Assembly (NCBI RefSeq): GCF_001942465.1
Contig: NZ_MKJY01000555.1
Location: 1 to 64,000, forward strand
Source of the DNA: Actinomadura sp. CNU-125
Lineage (GTDB): Bacteria > Actinomycetota > Actinomycetes > Streptosporangiales > Streptosporangiaceae
DNA: 64,000 nucleotides
Direction: 5' to 3'
Both the position numbers and the translations under genes were made by a program. Position 1 is the stretch's first letter. Each line of letters begins with the position of its first letter. Under the pieces are notes generated by a model. It was not told where the DNA came from. It saw only the letters and a program-made list of their open reading frames with translations, and searched no databases. Positions 17,976 through 27,594 of the stretch are shown piece after piece.

Positions 17976-20048
17976 ATGCGGATCAGGCCGCCGCGGCGGC
18001 GCCGACGCGGGCGCGCCGCCGTGCCGCCGGCGCCCGCCGGGCCCGCGCTGAAGGAGCGCGCCTGGCACGCGAAGGGCACCGAGATGGCGCGGACCGGGAC
18101 GCTCACCATGGCGCGCCGGCTCCCGATGCTGATCGGCCAGGTCATGCGGCTCGCGTGGCGGGCGGCGCGGCGCGACCTCGTCGCCACGATCGTGCTGAAC
18201 GTCGTCGCCGGCGTCTTCACCGCGTTCGGGCTGCTCGCCACCACGGGCGTCCTGACCGCGCTGCTGTCGTCCGGCCCCACCCCCGACCGGGTGCGCGCCG
18301 CCGCACCGCAGCTCCTGCTGGTCGGCGCCGCCATCACCGCGCGGGCCGGGTGCGCGGCGGCCGCCCAGTGGGCGCAGGCCCGGCTGCGGCCGCAGGTGCA
18401 GCGGCTCGTCGAGCAGCGGCTGTACGAGCTGACCACCGCGATCGAGCTCACCGCGTTCGACGACGCCGAGTTCCAGGACGACCTGCACCGGGCGAGGCTG
18501 CGGGGCGTGGACTCGGCGCCGTCCATGGTCGACAACACCGTGGACCTGTTCACCGCCGCCGTGGGCGTCGCCGCCGCCGCGGGCGCGCTCGGCATCCTGC
18601 ACCCGATCCTGCTGCCGCTGCTCCTGCTGACCGCGCTCCCCGAAGGCTGGGCGGCGGTCCGCGCCGCGCGGCTCGGCTACCTGACCCAGCTCGGGCTCAT
18701 CGAGACGCGGCGGCGGAACTGGATCCTCACCGACCTCATGACCGAGCGCGTGCACGCCGCCGAGGTCCGCTCCTTCACCGTCCGCGACTTCCTCCTGGAC
18801 CGCTACGCCGCCCTGGCCGCCCGCATCCGCGATGTCCTGCTCGACCTCGCGCGCCGCCAGACCGTCGCGCAGCTCCACGGCGACGTCCTCAAGGGCGTCG
18901 CGACGGCCCTCATGTACGCCGCGCTCGGCCTCCTGCTCTGGCGGGGCGTCATGCCGCTCGCCGTCGCGGGCACCGCCGTCCTCGCGATCCGCGCCGGGCA
19001 GACGTCCCTGATCAACCTCGTCTACTCGCTCAACCGCTGCTACGAGGACGGCCTGTACTTCGGCGACTACGTCTCCTACTGCGAGACCGCCGAAGGGCGC
19101 GTCCACACCGGCCGCGACAACGCCGATCCGCTCGCCGATCCGCCCGCCGATCCGCCCGCCGATCCGCCCGCCGATCCGCCCGCCGACGCGTCCGCCCTCC
19201 GGGACTTCCGGGAGATCACCGCCGAGGAAGTCACGTTCACCTACCCCGACGCCGACGCACCGTCCCTGACCAAGGTGTCCGTACGGCTCGGCCGGGGCGA
19301 GATCGTCGCTCTCGTGGGCGAGAACGGGTCCGGCAAGACGACCCTCGCGAAGATCCTCGCGGGCCTGTACGGCCCGCAGGACGGGACGGTCCGGTGGGAC
19401 GGCGTCCGCACCGACGGCCTGCACCCCGACGTCGTCCGCCGCGCCATCGCCGTCGTCGCCCAGGACCACACGCACTGGCCGATGACCGCCGCCGAGAACA
19501 TCACCATGGGCGACGACCTCGCCGCCCCGGGCGTCCGCGAGTCCGTCGGCCGCGCCACCGCCGCGTCCGGTGCCGACGAGGTCGTCGCCGCCCTCCCGCA
19601 CGGCCTCGACACCCTCCTCGACAAGCGCTTCGCCGACGGGCACGAACTGTCGGGCGGCCAGTGGCAGCGGCTCGCGGCCGCCCGCGGCTTCTACCGCGAC
19701 GCGCCCCTGCTCATCTGCGACGAGCCGACCGCCGCGCTCGACGCGCGCGCCGAACACCGCCTCTTCGAGCAGATCCGCGAGCACGCCGCCCGGCACGGAC
19801 GCACCGTCCTGCTGATCACCCACCGGCTCGCGAGCGTCCGGCACGCCGACCGCGTCTACGTCCTCGACGAGGGCCGCGTCATCGCGCACGGCACCCACCG
19901 CGAACTCATGGCCGAGGACGGCCTCTACGCCGAGCTCTACAACCTCCAGGCGTCCGCCTACCGGCAGGACCTCGCCCCAGACGACGTCCCCGAGCCCCGG
20001 CCGGTGCCGTGCCCTACGTGCGTGCGAGGAGGTGGAACACCCGGCTGA
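17976..20048 (+). CDS. ABC exporter, fused permease and ATPase
   Basis: 690-residue half-transporter of the ABC-B exporter type. About six helices occupy residues 60-390 (VATIVLNVVAGVFTAFGLL, ILLPLLLLTALPEGW and others). A nucleotide-binding domain follows with Walker A GENGSGKTT, Q-loop VAQDHTH, signature LSGGQWQR, Walker B LLICDEPTAALD and switch ITHR. A Pro/Ala/Asp linker encoded by a 12-base tandem repeat joins the two parts. The ATG at 17976 has GGAGGT six bases upstream. The basic Arg-rich N-terminus precedes the first helix. A dimer would pump a lipid, peptide or drug outward; the substrate is unknown. It is divergent from the CtpI-like gene. Confidence 0.88.
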   Translation: MRIRPPRRRRRGRAAVPPAPAGPALKERAWHAKGTEMARTGTLTMARRLPMLIGQVMRLAWRAARRDLVATIVLNVVAGVFTAFGLLATTGVLTALLSSGPTPDRVRAAAPQLLLVGAAITARAGCAAAAQWAQARLRPQVQRLVEQRLYELTTAIELTAFDDAEFQDDLHRARLRGVDSAPSMVDNTVDLFTAAVGVAAAAGALGILHPILLPLLLLTALPEGWAAVRAARLGYLTQLGLIETRRRNWILTDLMTERVHAAEVRSFTVRDFLLDRYAALAARIRDVLLDLARRQTVAQLHGDVLKGVATALMYAALGLLLWRGVMPLAVAGTAVLAIRAGQTSLINLVYSLNRCYEDGLYFGDYVSYCETAEGRVHTGRDNADPLADPPADPPADPPADPPADASALRDFREITAEEVTFTYPDADAPSLTKVSVRLGRGEIVALVGENGSGKTTLAKILAGLYGPQDGTVRWDGVRTDGLHPDVVRRAIAVVAQDHTHWPMTAAENITMGDDLAAPGVRESVGRATAASGADEVVAALPHGLDTLLDKRFADGHELSGGQWQRLAAARGFYRDAPLLICDEPTAALDARAEHRLFEQIREHAARHGRTVLLITHRLASVRHADRVYVLDEGRVIAHGTHRELMAEDGLYAELYNLQASAYRQDLAPDDVPEPRPVPCPTCVRGGGTPG
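19126..19186 (+). repeat. 12-bp tandem repeat in the ABC linker
   Basis: The unit GCCGATCCGCCC is repeated about five times and encodes repeated Pro-Ala-Asp-Pro between membrane and ATPase domains. The unit length is a multiple of three, so copy-number changes keep the frame and would simply alter linker length. Confidence 0.85.
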
Positions 20049-20072
20049 ACCCCGGGCGTCGGCCCGCCGCGG

Positions 20073-21382
20073 TCACGGCCGCTTCTCCTTCCGGGCCGCC
20101 TCCGGCAGAACCTGTGATTCCAGCCATTCCCCCACTTCGCGCTTGACGGCGGCATCGTCGTAGGTGCGCTTGTCGACGTTGTCCGCGTGGATCTCGATGA
20201 CGGGGATTCCCGCGCGGCGCAGCGCCTGCGTGGTGAAGTAGCCGCCCCTGCCGTCGTCGGAGACGAGGTGGACCACACCGTCGACCCCGTGCAGCCGCGC
20301 CTCCTTCACGTACCATTCCGACGACCAGGGCGGAACGTAGAGCTGATCGCCGAAGGCGCGAAACGCGCCGCGAGCGCGCGCAGCGGATCGTCCCCGTACC
20401 GGATGTAACCGTCGGCCGCGATCGCCAGGTACATCGACCAGACGAACACCGCCCCGTACCGGTCTTCGAAGCTCTTGTAGAAGTCCATGTCGGACCACAG
20501 GCCGCGGCCGATCCACATGAGCCTGACGCGTTCGGTCTCGCACGCCGCCGCGCCCGCGTCGACCCGTTCGCGCACCTCGTCGTGGAAGCGGCGCGCGGCG
20601 TCCCGTGCCCATTCGGTGCCGCGATGCCACTGCGGCACCATCACGCTGGGGATGCTGTCGGCGACGCGCAGCGGGACGGGACGCGTGCGGGCGACGAGGT
20701 CGCGGGCCCGCCGGTTCCATTCCTCCTGCTCGTTGATGAGCGTCATGACCTCGCGGAACCTGGTCTCGCTGAACGCCAGTCCCGTGGTGGTCTCCAGGAA
20801 CCTGATCAGCCCTTCCAGTTCGCCGACCATCAGGTCCAGGCGGGCACCGCCGACGGCGGTCTCCCACCGGTGCGGCATCAGTTCCCACCATTCCGGCGGA
20901 ACGATGTTCTCGGCGGCGCTTTCCAGCGCGTAGTACGTGATCCCCGGCTGCTGGTCCCAGACGTCGAACATTTTGCGCGCGGTATCGGTCGTGGTCTCCC
21001 CGAGGACGATCGTGGGGCGCGGCAGCCCGCCCCACGGAGCCGTTCCGGGATCGTCCTCGAAGATCGAGGCCAGCGATATCGAGCTGTACTGTTCGGTGTA
21101 GTCGGGGTAACCGTTCTTCCGGAGCAGCGCGAGATACCGTCCGGTCTGCTGCTTGGCCGCCACGATCGACGCCCACCACTGGTTGACGACGTACGGGACG
21201 CCCATCGTCCGGAAGATCTCCTGCGGCGCGTCGGCGTTCACGAGCGCCAGCGGACGCCCGCCCGCCGCGTCCGCGCGCAGCCCGCGGAACCATTCGCGCT
21301 GGTAGCGGGTCGCGTCCACCGCCGACGCGAGCCGTTCCCCCGGTCGCCGTTCCCCCGGTCGCCGGTCCGCCGACCGCCGCAT
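20073..21382 (-). CDS. HgdB/BcrB-like 2-hydroxyacyl-CoA dehydratase subunit lacking Fe-S cysteines (frameshift)
   Basis: About 436 residues after repair of one base near 20365, where GCGGCC reads GCGCC. The fold signature is clear: LALVNADAPQEIFRTMGVPYVVNQWWAS, then TIVLGETTTDTARKMFDVW, IRFLETTTG, LINEQEEWNRRARDL and the C-terminal LRRAGIPVIEIHADN. In active family members the [4Fe-4S] cluster is held by Cys near the PxE motif, near the CD motif and near the last strand. Here those places hold Ala, Thr and Ser. It starts one base inside the stop of the partner gene (TGATG). It is probably an accessory or remodelled subunit; the reaction is unknown. Confidence 0.72.
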
Positions 21383-22497
21383 CACCGGCCTCCCGTCCGC
21401 GCGGAACGGAACGCGGAAGTCTCGAACGCGGACGTGTCGATCGCCCCGTACGGCTGCCGCTCGACCAGGACGGACGGGACTCCCGCGGCCTCGCGCTGCG
21501 CCGGGAAGTCCCAGGCCGCGGCCTCGTCGTGCTCCCGGCAGCAGGACACCAGCTCCTCGGCGCCGCACCGCTCCACCGCCATGGCGGTGTACCTCGCCCG
21601 CGCCCGGATGGAGGCGCGCGGGGCGGTCGGGCCGTTGTACTGGTACCGCTCCGCGAGGGCCTCCGGCGTGCGCCCGCCGACCCGGCGCTCGAAGAGCAGG
21701 TCGCCCCAGTCGTGGTCCTCGCCGACGATCACCCGGCCGGTGGACTCGACCCGCTCGTACACCTCCGGCGAGTCGTGCCCGCTTCCCGTCATGAAGACCC
21801 GGACGCCGTCGTGCCGGGGCAGCTCCGCCGCCTCCGCGAGCAGGCGTTCGAGCAGCCCGTTGTACGCGTGGACGGGCAGGACCGTCCCGGCGCCGACGAT
21901 CGCGAGCCATTCCCGGCCGGTGACGCGCGCCGGGCTCCGCCGCCGGAGTTCCGCCGCCGCGGCGGCGAGCAGCCGCCGGCTCTCGTCGTGCGCCGCGACG
22001 GCCGCCGCGAGCGCGTCGTCGCCGATCGGCCCGCCCGTCCAGGTCGCCAGCCGGTCGCGCAGTTCCCGCAGCCGCCGAAGGTCGTAGCGCGTGGTGGTGC
22101 GGTGCGGGAGATGCAGCACGTCGGCCAGGTGCACCGGCGGCAGCGCCGTCGCGGGCTCGGTGCGGCGCAGCTCGCGCAGCGCGTAGAAGAGCCGCAGCGA
22201 CGCCTCGCAGTCGCGCGCGACGACCAGCCCGTCCAGCCGTCCCCACCGGCCGGCCAGCAGCCGGGTGAGCGTCGAGCGCGCCGCCGGGTCGACGCCCCGG
22301 CCGAGGTAGCGGTCGCCGTCGGCGGTGTCCTCGCCCGGCCCGCCGGACAGCCGCAGCGGCAGCGCGCCCGCCGCCGTGATCAGCTCGACGGGCACGTCCG
22401 CGCCGACGTGGCCGATCACCGGGACCGGCGCGTCCGCCGGGCGCGGCGCGGCGGGCCGCCCGGCGTACACGCCGAGGAGGGTGTCGAGCGCGCTCAT
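21382..22497 (-). CDS. HgdC/BcrC-like 2-hydroxyacyl-CoA dehydratase subunit with partial Fe-S ligands
   Basis: 371 residues of the 2-hydroxyacyl-CoA dehydratase/benzoyl-CoA reductase subunit family. VIGHVGADVPVELITAAGALPLRL (27-50) aligns with the family's G-x-F-C-x-Y-V-P-E-E-L-I segment, but the Cys is Gly32. GLVVARDCEASLRLFYALREL keeps C97. The C-terminal EELVSCCREHDEAAAW block keeps cysteines where the third ligand falls. Anaerobic members need an ATP-driven activator, which is missing here. The ATG overlaps the CoA-transferase stop by four bases. Together with the next gene it would form the heterodimer. An acyl-CoA lyase or dehydratase role is plausible but unproven. Confidence 0.72.
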   Translation of the reverse strand: MSALDTLLGVYAGRPAAPRPADAPVPVIGHVGADVPVELITAAGALPLRLSGGPGEDTADGDRYLGRGVDPAARSTLTRLLAGRWGRLDGLVVARDCEASLRLFYALRELRRTEPATALPPVHLADVLHLPHRTTTRYDLRRLRELRDRLATWTGGPIGDDALAAAVAAHDESRRLLAAAAAELRRRSPARVTGREWLAIVGAGTVLPVHAYNGLLERLLAEAAELPRHDGVRVFMTGSGHDSPEVYERVESTGRVIVGEDHDWGDLLFERRVGGRTPEALAERYQYNGPTAPRASIRARARYTAMAVERCGAEELVSCCREHDEAAAWDFPAQREAAGVPSVLVERQPYGAIDTSAFETSAFRSARTGGR

Positions 22498-23728
22498 ATG
22501 ACCGCGTCCCTCGTCAGCTCGGCGATCCGCGCGTCGTCGTACCCGAGGAGCCCCTTCAGCACCGCGACGTTGTGCTCGCCCAGCAGCGGCGGCGGCTCCG
22601 CGAAGCCGACCCGCGCCGACGAGAACCGGATGGGCAGCCCGGTGCCGGAGAGCTCGGGCCCTTCGGGGTACCGGGGGTGGCGGATCGCGACGACCTCGCC
22701 CCGTTCGCGGACGGCCGGGTCCCGGACGGCCCGTGCGGGGTCGCGCACCTCCGCCGCCGGGACCCCGTTGCCCTCGAACGCCGCCAGGACCTCGGCGCGC
22801 GGCCGGTCCCGCGCCCATTCGGCGATCACGGCGTGCAGCTCGTCCGCGCGGGCGACCCGGTCGTCGCGGCGGCCGAAGCGCTCCCGCCACCGCTCGTCCG
22901 GCACGCCCATCGCGGCGAACACGCCCGCGGCGAACCGGTCCGTCGGGGCGCACAGCGCGATCCAGCCGTCCCGGGCCTCGAACACGCCGAAGGGCGCCAG
23001 CCGGGGGACGGTCGCGCCGGTGCGCTGCGCCAGGCCGACCGCCTCGTACGCGTCGAACGGCTCGCACGCGACGAGCGAGGTCAGCGCGCCGAGCATCGAG
23101 ACGTCCACGTGCTGCCCGCGTCCGGTGGCGTCCGCCTGCATGACGGCGGTCAGCGTGCCGATGACCGCGTACAGGGGGGCGAGCAGGTCGCCGATGGGCA
23201 GGCCGAAGCGGACCGGGCCGTCGCCCGGCGCACCGGCGGTGGCCATCACGCCGCTGAGCGCCTGGACGATCGAGTCCATCGCCTTGCGCCCGTGGCCGCC
23301 CTCCGCACCGAACCCGCTGATCGAGGTGTAGACGAGCTTCGGGTTGAGCCCGCTCAGCTCGTCGTAGCCGATGCCCAGGCGCTCGGTGACGCCCGGGCTG
23401 TAGTTCTCGACGAGGACGTCGGCCGCGCGGACCAGCCCGGCGAAGACGGGACGCGCCCCGGGATTCTTGAGGTCCAGCGTCACGCTCTCCTTGCCGCGGC
23501 CCCGCAGCAGCATCGAGACGGACATGTCGTCCTCGTGCCGGCGGGCGAGGCGCAGGCCGTCGCGGCGAGGTAGGGGGCGTTGCCGCGGGACGAGTCGCCG
23601 CCCGTCGCCGGGTTCTCGATCTTGATGACCCGCGCCCCGAGTCCGGCCAGCAGCAGGGTCGCGTACGGGCCCGAGAGCGCGGTCGTCAGGTCGAGCACGA
23701 TCCGGCCCGCGAGCGGACTGCCACCCAT
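22494..23728 (-). CDS. CaiB/BaiF-type (family III) CoA-transferase (frameshift)
   Basis: About 411 residues after repair of one base near 23560, where the sense-strand reading GCGACGGC should be GCGGACGGC. It moves CoA between carboxylic acids. Family features in order: RIVLDLTTALSGPYATLLLAGLGARVIKIE, SVTLDLKNP, ADVLVENYSPGVTERLGIGYDEL, YTSISGFG, GQHVDVSM with the catalytic Asp, and a PLLGEHN end. The ATG at 23728 has GGAGGGGG seven bases upstream and overlaps the CapA-like stop (TGATG). It would activate the acid imported by the adjacent transporter for the two dehydratase-like subunits. Confidence 0.85.
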
Positions 23729-24990
23729 CACGTTCCCCCTCCGGCATCCGTCACGACGGTCGGCGTATCTGTGGCGAGCGTTCGCACCTCGTAGTTCTCC
23801 TGTCGGCTGTCGCGCCCGGCGTTCGCACCCCCGGCACCGAGCATCTGGTCACCCTCGTTCGCGATGCGGACCTCGCCGCCGCGCCAGGCGAAGCCCGTCC
23901 CGAAGCCCGCCTCCCGCGAGATCCGCCGGACGTACTCGGCCACCGGCCCGCCCCCGTCGTGCTCGCCGAGCGGGACGGGACGGCCCCGGTCGTCGATCCG
24001 GCAGGGGACGAACCCCGCCTCGACGAGCGCGCCCGACGCGTCGAACCGGCACACGGCGATCGCGGTGTTCCGGCTCTCGGGATGGAAGGGGTAGAACGGC
24101 ATGTCCGGGTCGGGCGCGAATCCGTACAGTTCGGTCCGCCGCCGCGCCCACGCCTGCCGCTCCGGGCTGTCCCCGTCGCCCGGGTCGAGGGCGCGGGTGA
24201 CGGTGACGAAGTTGCCCAGCCCGTGGTAGATCGGGCGTCCCCGGTAGACCTCGATCCCGCGCATGATGTGCGCGTGGTGGCCGAACACCGCGTCGGCGCC
24301 CGCGTCGACCGCCGCCCTGGCGACCTGCCGCTCGTACTGCTCGACCTTCGCCGGCGTGTGCCCGACGCCCTTGTGGAAGGAGACGCACACGACGTCCGCG
24401 TCCGCCCGCAGCGCGGCGATGTCGCGCGCCATCGCGGCGAGCCCGTCGGGGTCGGCGAACGTGTAGACCTTCGGCGGCCCGCCCGGGCTCGCGTGGTCCA
24501 GTTCGTAGTGGGTCAGGACGTGCACGTAGGCGCACCCCGGCTTGGCCGACGTCGCCCACGACTCCCGCGGCCCCACGCAGTTGTAGCTCAGCACGCCGAC
24601 GCGGAGCCCGTTCCGTTCCACGATCGCGGGCCGCTTCGCCTCGTCCAGGTCCGCCCCGGCGCCCGCGACCGCGAGCCCGGCGTCCCGCGCGTGCCGGACG
24701 GTGTCGAGCACGCCCTTGTCCCCGCAGTCGGCGATGTGGTTCCCCGCGAGGGTGACCACCCCGAACCCGGCGCCCGCGACCGCCCGCAGCGCCGCGGGGT
24801 CCGCCGGTCGCGCGGGGACGTCCGTGCCGCGCTGCTCGGACGAGTCGGTGTGCGGCACCTCGACATGCCCGATCACGATCGTCCCCGCGGCCAGTGCCGC
24901 GCTCGCGGGGGCGAAGAACGAGGCCGGTTCGGGTTCGTCGAGGATCAGGTCACCGACCGCCAGCACCGTCGTCGCGTCCATGGCCCGCAT
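23728..24990 (-). CDS. CapA/PgsA-like calcineurin-fold metalloenzyme
   Basis: 420-residue member of the CapA (poly-gamma-glutamate synthesis) family, with a calcineurin-like metal site. Motifs: LAVGDLILDEP, IVIGHVEVPH (where CapA has GNLE), VVTLAGNHIADCG, VVCVSFHKGVGH and DAVFGHHAHIMRGIEVYRGRPIYHGLGNFV. Unlike capsule CapA it has no membrane anchor and no capB/capC neighbours. It sits between an amino-acid-type transporter and CoA enzymes, so an amidase- or phosphatase-like step on the imported compound is more likely than polymer synthesis. The start is ATG 24990 (GAGGAGG upstream) or 24981; either overlaps the ATPase gene. Confidence 0.8.
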   Translation of the reverse strand: MRAMDATTVLAVGDLILDEPEPASFFAPASAALAAGTIVIGHVEVPHTDSSEQRGTDVPARPADPAALRAVAGAGFGVVTLAGNHIADCGDKGVLDTVRHARDAGLAVAGAGADLDEAKRPAIVERNGLRVGVLSYNCVGPRESWATSAKPGCAYVHVLTHYELDHASPGGPPKVYTFADPDGLAAMARDIAALRADADVVCVSFHKGVGHTPAKVEQYERQVARAAVDAGADAVFGHHAHIMRGIEVYRGRPIYHGLGNFVTVTRALDPGDGDSPERQAWARRRTELYGFAPDPDMPFYPFHPESRNTAIAVCRFDASGALVEAGFVPCRIDDRGRPVPLGEHDGGGPVAEYVRRISREAGFGTGFAWRGGEVRIANEGDQMLGAGGANAGRDSRQENYEVRTLATDTPTVVTDAGGGT

Positions 24991-25765
24991 CGCCCTCCTC
25001 GGAGAATCTGGACAGGAAAGTCCTCAGCCGCTCGGATCGAGCACCGCCGAAGATCTGCCGGGGCGGCCCTTCCTCGACCACCCGGCCCGCCTCCATGAAC
25101 ACGCACCGGTCCGCGACCTCGCGCGCGAACGCCATCTCGTGCGTGACGACGACCATCGTCATGCCGGCGTCGGCGAGCTCCCGGATGACCTTGAGGACGT
25201 CGTCGACCAGTTCGGGGTCGAGCGCGCTCGTCGGTTCGTCGAACAGCAGGATCCGCGGTCGCGGCGCGAGCGCCCGGGCGATCGCGACGCGCTGCTGCTG
25301 CCCGCCGGAGAGCCGGTGCGGGTACTCGTCCGCCTTGTCCGCGAGCCCGACGCGTTCGAGCAGGTGGCGGGCCCGCCGCTCCGCCTCGCGGGGCGACGTC
25401 CCGTGGACTCGGACGGGCCCCTCGGTGATGTTGCGCAGCACGGTGAAGTGCGGGAAGAGGTTGAACTGCTGGAACACCATGCCCATCCGGCGGCGCTGCG
25501 CCGCGCGCCGGGCCTCGGTCAGCGGCCGCAGGCCCCGCCGGTGCCGTTCGTGGCCGAGCAGTTCGCCGTCCAGGTAGATGGCGCCGCCGTCGATGGGTTC
25601 GAGCTGGTCCACGCAGCGGACGAGCGTCGACTTCCCCGATCCGGACGGGCCGATGATCGTGACGACCTCGCCGTCGGCGACGTCGAGGTCGACGCCGTCG
25701 AGGGCCGCGTGCGACCCGAACGTCTTGCGCACGCCGTGCACGCGCAGCACGGTCGTCCCGCTCAT
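24950..25765 (-). CDS. Polar amino-acid-type ABC transporter ATPase
   Basis: 271-residue ATPase of the GlnQ/HisP class. Walker A is GPSGSGKST, the Q-loop region MVFQQFNLFPH, the signature LSGGQQQRVAIARAL, Walker B ILLFDEPTSALD and the switch VTHEM. The start overlaps the permease stop by four bases (ATGA). It energises uptake together with the permease and lipoprotein upstream. The C-terminal tail (RFSEEGDAGHGRDDGAGGR) is encoded in the overlap with the next gene. Confidence 0.93.
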   Translation of the reverse strand: MSGTTVLRVHGVRKTFGSHAALDGVDLDVADGEVVTIIGPSGSGKSTLVRCVDQLEPIDGGAIYLDGELLGHERHRRGLRPLTEARRAAQRRRMGMVFQQFNLFPHFTVLRNITEGPVRVHGTSPREAERRARHLLERVGLADKADEYPHRLSGGQQQRVAIARALAPRPRILLFDEPTSALDPELVDDVLKVIRELADAGMTMVVVTHEMAFAREVADRCVFMEAGRVVEEGPPRQIFGGARSERLRTFLSRFSEEGDAGHGRDDGAGGR

Positions 25766-26628
25766 GCCGCGCCCCGCCCGAAGTGCCGCTCCAGCCGCCG
25801 CTGCCCCGCCGACAGGACCGTCACCACCGCCAGGTACCAGATGCAGGCGACGAGCAGCAGCGGCACGACCTCGTACGTGCGGCTGTAGACGGCCTGGACC
25901 GAATGCAGGAGGTCGGAGATCGCGATGACGCTCACCAGGGAGCTTCCCTTCAGGACGCTGATGAACTGGCTTCCGGTCGGCGGGACGATGAACCGCATCG
26001 CCTGCGGGAGGGTGATGCGGAAGAAGGTCTGCGGCGGCGTGAAGCCGGTCGCCCGCGCCGCGTCCCGCTGCCCCGCGGGCACGCTCAGCAGCCCGCCGCG
26101 GACGATCTCGGCCATGTAGCCGCCCTCGTGCAGGGACAGCGCGACGATCGCCGCGACCAGCGGCGTGATGACGCTGTTGGTCTGCCAGTACAGGAAGCTC
26201 GGGCCGAACGGGATCCCCAGCGAGAGTTCCGGCAGCAGGTACGCGAGGTTGAACCAGAACAGGAGCTGGACGAGCGGAGGGATGCCGCGGAACACGGTGT
26301 TGTAGGCCGTCGCGAGCCACCGGGCGGGCGCGAACCCGCTGAGCGCCGCGGCCGCCAGGCACACGCCGAGCAGCGAGCCGATCACCATGGCGACCACGGC
26401 GAGCAGCACCGAGACGCCCAGCCCCTTGAAGACCGAGGCGCTGAACAGGTGGTCGGCCACGACGTCCCACTCGAACGCCGGATCGGTCACCATGAACACC
26501 GCGAGCTGCGCCAGGAGCACCGCCATGACGATCCCGGCGGCCCAGCGGACGGGGTGGACGCGACGGCGGGCGCCGGCGACGTCGTCCAGGGCCTCGGCCA
26601 CCGCCCCGGGTGCGAGATCCGCCTTCAC
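25762..26628 (-). CDS. Polar amino-acid-type ABC transporter permease
   Basis: 288-residue HisM/GlnP-type permease. It has a first helix (WAAGIVMAVLLAQLAVFMV), a periplasmic segment and then the transport domain VFKGLGVSVLLAVVAMVIG. The coupling (EAA) loop reads DAARATGFTPPQTFFRITLPQA. It starts with GTG at 26628, overlapping the binding-protein stop by four bases. A single permease gene suggests a homodimer. The family carries amino acids, opines or related small acids. Confidence 0.92.
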   Translation of the reverse strand: MKADLAPGAVAEALDDVAGARRRVHPVRWAAGIVMAVLLAQLAVFMVTDPAFEWDVVADHLFSASVFKGLGVSVLLAVVAMVIGSLLGVCLAAAALSGFAPARWLATAYNTVFRGIPPLVQLLFWFNLAYLLPELSLGIPFGPSFLYWQTNSVITPLVAAIVALSLHEGGYMAEIVRGGLLSVPAGQRDAARATGFTPPQTFFRITLPQAMRFIVPPTGSQFISVLKGSSLVSVIAISDLLHSVQAVYSRTYEVVPLLLVACIWYLAVVTVLSAGQRRLERHFGRGAA

Positions 26629-27551
26629 GAGGCGCCGCCCGACGCGACGTTCATCTTCGGCTCGGGGACCATGACCTCCCGCATCCCCCACCGCGTCATG
26701 ATCTTCTCGTACTCGCCGGTGCGGACGAGTTCCTTGAACGCGTCGAGGATCACCGGCCCGAGTCCGCTCTTCTTCGGCGCAAGCAACGCGAGCTCGGCCG
26801 TCCCCGCGCCCTCCTCCTCCGTCTGCGTGACGATCCCGTAGACGTTCTTCTCTTGCCGCATCACGTAGAGCGCGGCGTTCTGCGTCATGCCCGCGGCGTC
26901 GGCCCGTCCCGCCTTCACCGCCAGCAGCGTGCTGTTGGTGTCGGCCAGCCCGACCGGCGTGGGCGTCTCCTTCCCGGCCGACCGGCAGAACTCGGTGAGG
27001 CCGTCCATATGGTCGGCCACGACACTTCCCTCGACGATCGCCACCCGCATGCCGCACAAGTCGCCGGCCTTGGACGCCTTCACCCCCGAAGCCGTCGTGA
27101 ACAGGTAGGAGGTCCCCGTGGTCATCCACACCACGTTGTCGAACCGCTTCTCGCGCTCGGCGGTGTCCTGCACGGGCCCGTTGAACACGTCGTGCCGGTC
27201 GGCGAGCATGCCGCCCAGCGACGCGGGCAGCCCGGTCACCTCCACCAGCTCGGTGCGCACCCCCAGCACCCGTCCGAGCGCCTTGCGGACGTCCACGGTG
27301 AGACCGCTGTCGATCTTCCCGCCGGTGCCCGTGATGCGGTACGGCGGATGCGGATCCCCGGCGAAACGCAGTACCCCGGCCCGCTGAACCTTCTCTGGCA
27401 GGCGGTCGTGCAGGGCCTGCACCGCCCCGTCCGGCAGGTCCTCCGCCTCCGACGACCCGGAGGACGTGCTGGCCCCGCACCCGGACAGCGCCATGACCGC
27501 GGCCACCGCGATCGGTGCGACCGGCCGGGACCGGTATCCACGCTTCGGCAC
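26625..27551 (-). CDS. Extracellular solute-binding lipoprotein (family 3)
   Basis: 308 residues from the GTG at 27551 (GGAGG five bases upstream). The signal peptide ends in the lipobox LSGC. The mature part has the family-3 pattern: VLRFAGDPHPPYRITGTGGKIDSGLTVDVRKALGRVLG, then FDNVVWMTTGTSYLF and a hinge before LCGMRVAIVEGSVV. It captures the substrate outside the cell for the permease/ATPase. Family-3 proteins bind polar amino acids and similar compounds. It is the first gene of the seven-gene operon, directly after the promoter region that follows the PaaX-type gene. Confidence 0.9.
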   Translation of the reverse strand: MPKRGYRSRPVAPIAVAAVMALSGCGASTSSGSSEAEDLPDGAVQALHDRLPEKVQRAGVLRFAGDPHPPYRITGTGGKIDSGLTVDVRKALGRVLGVRTELVEVTGLPASLGGMLADRHDVFNGPVQDTAEREKRFDNVVWMTTGTSYLFTTASGVKASKAGDLCGMRVAIVEGSVVADHMDGLTEFCRSAGKETPTPVGLADTNSTLLAVKAGRADAAGMTQNAALYVMRQEKNVYGIVTQTEEEGAGTAELALLAPKKSGLGPVILDAFKELVRTGEYEKIMTRWGMREVMVPEPKMNVASGGAS

Positions 27552-27594
27552 GGCATCCTCCAGGTCACATTGAAGTTCACATCTCATGTCGAGC

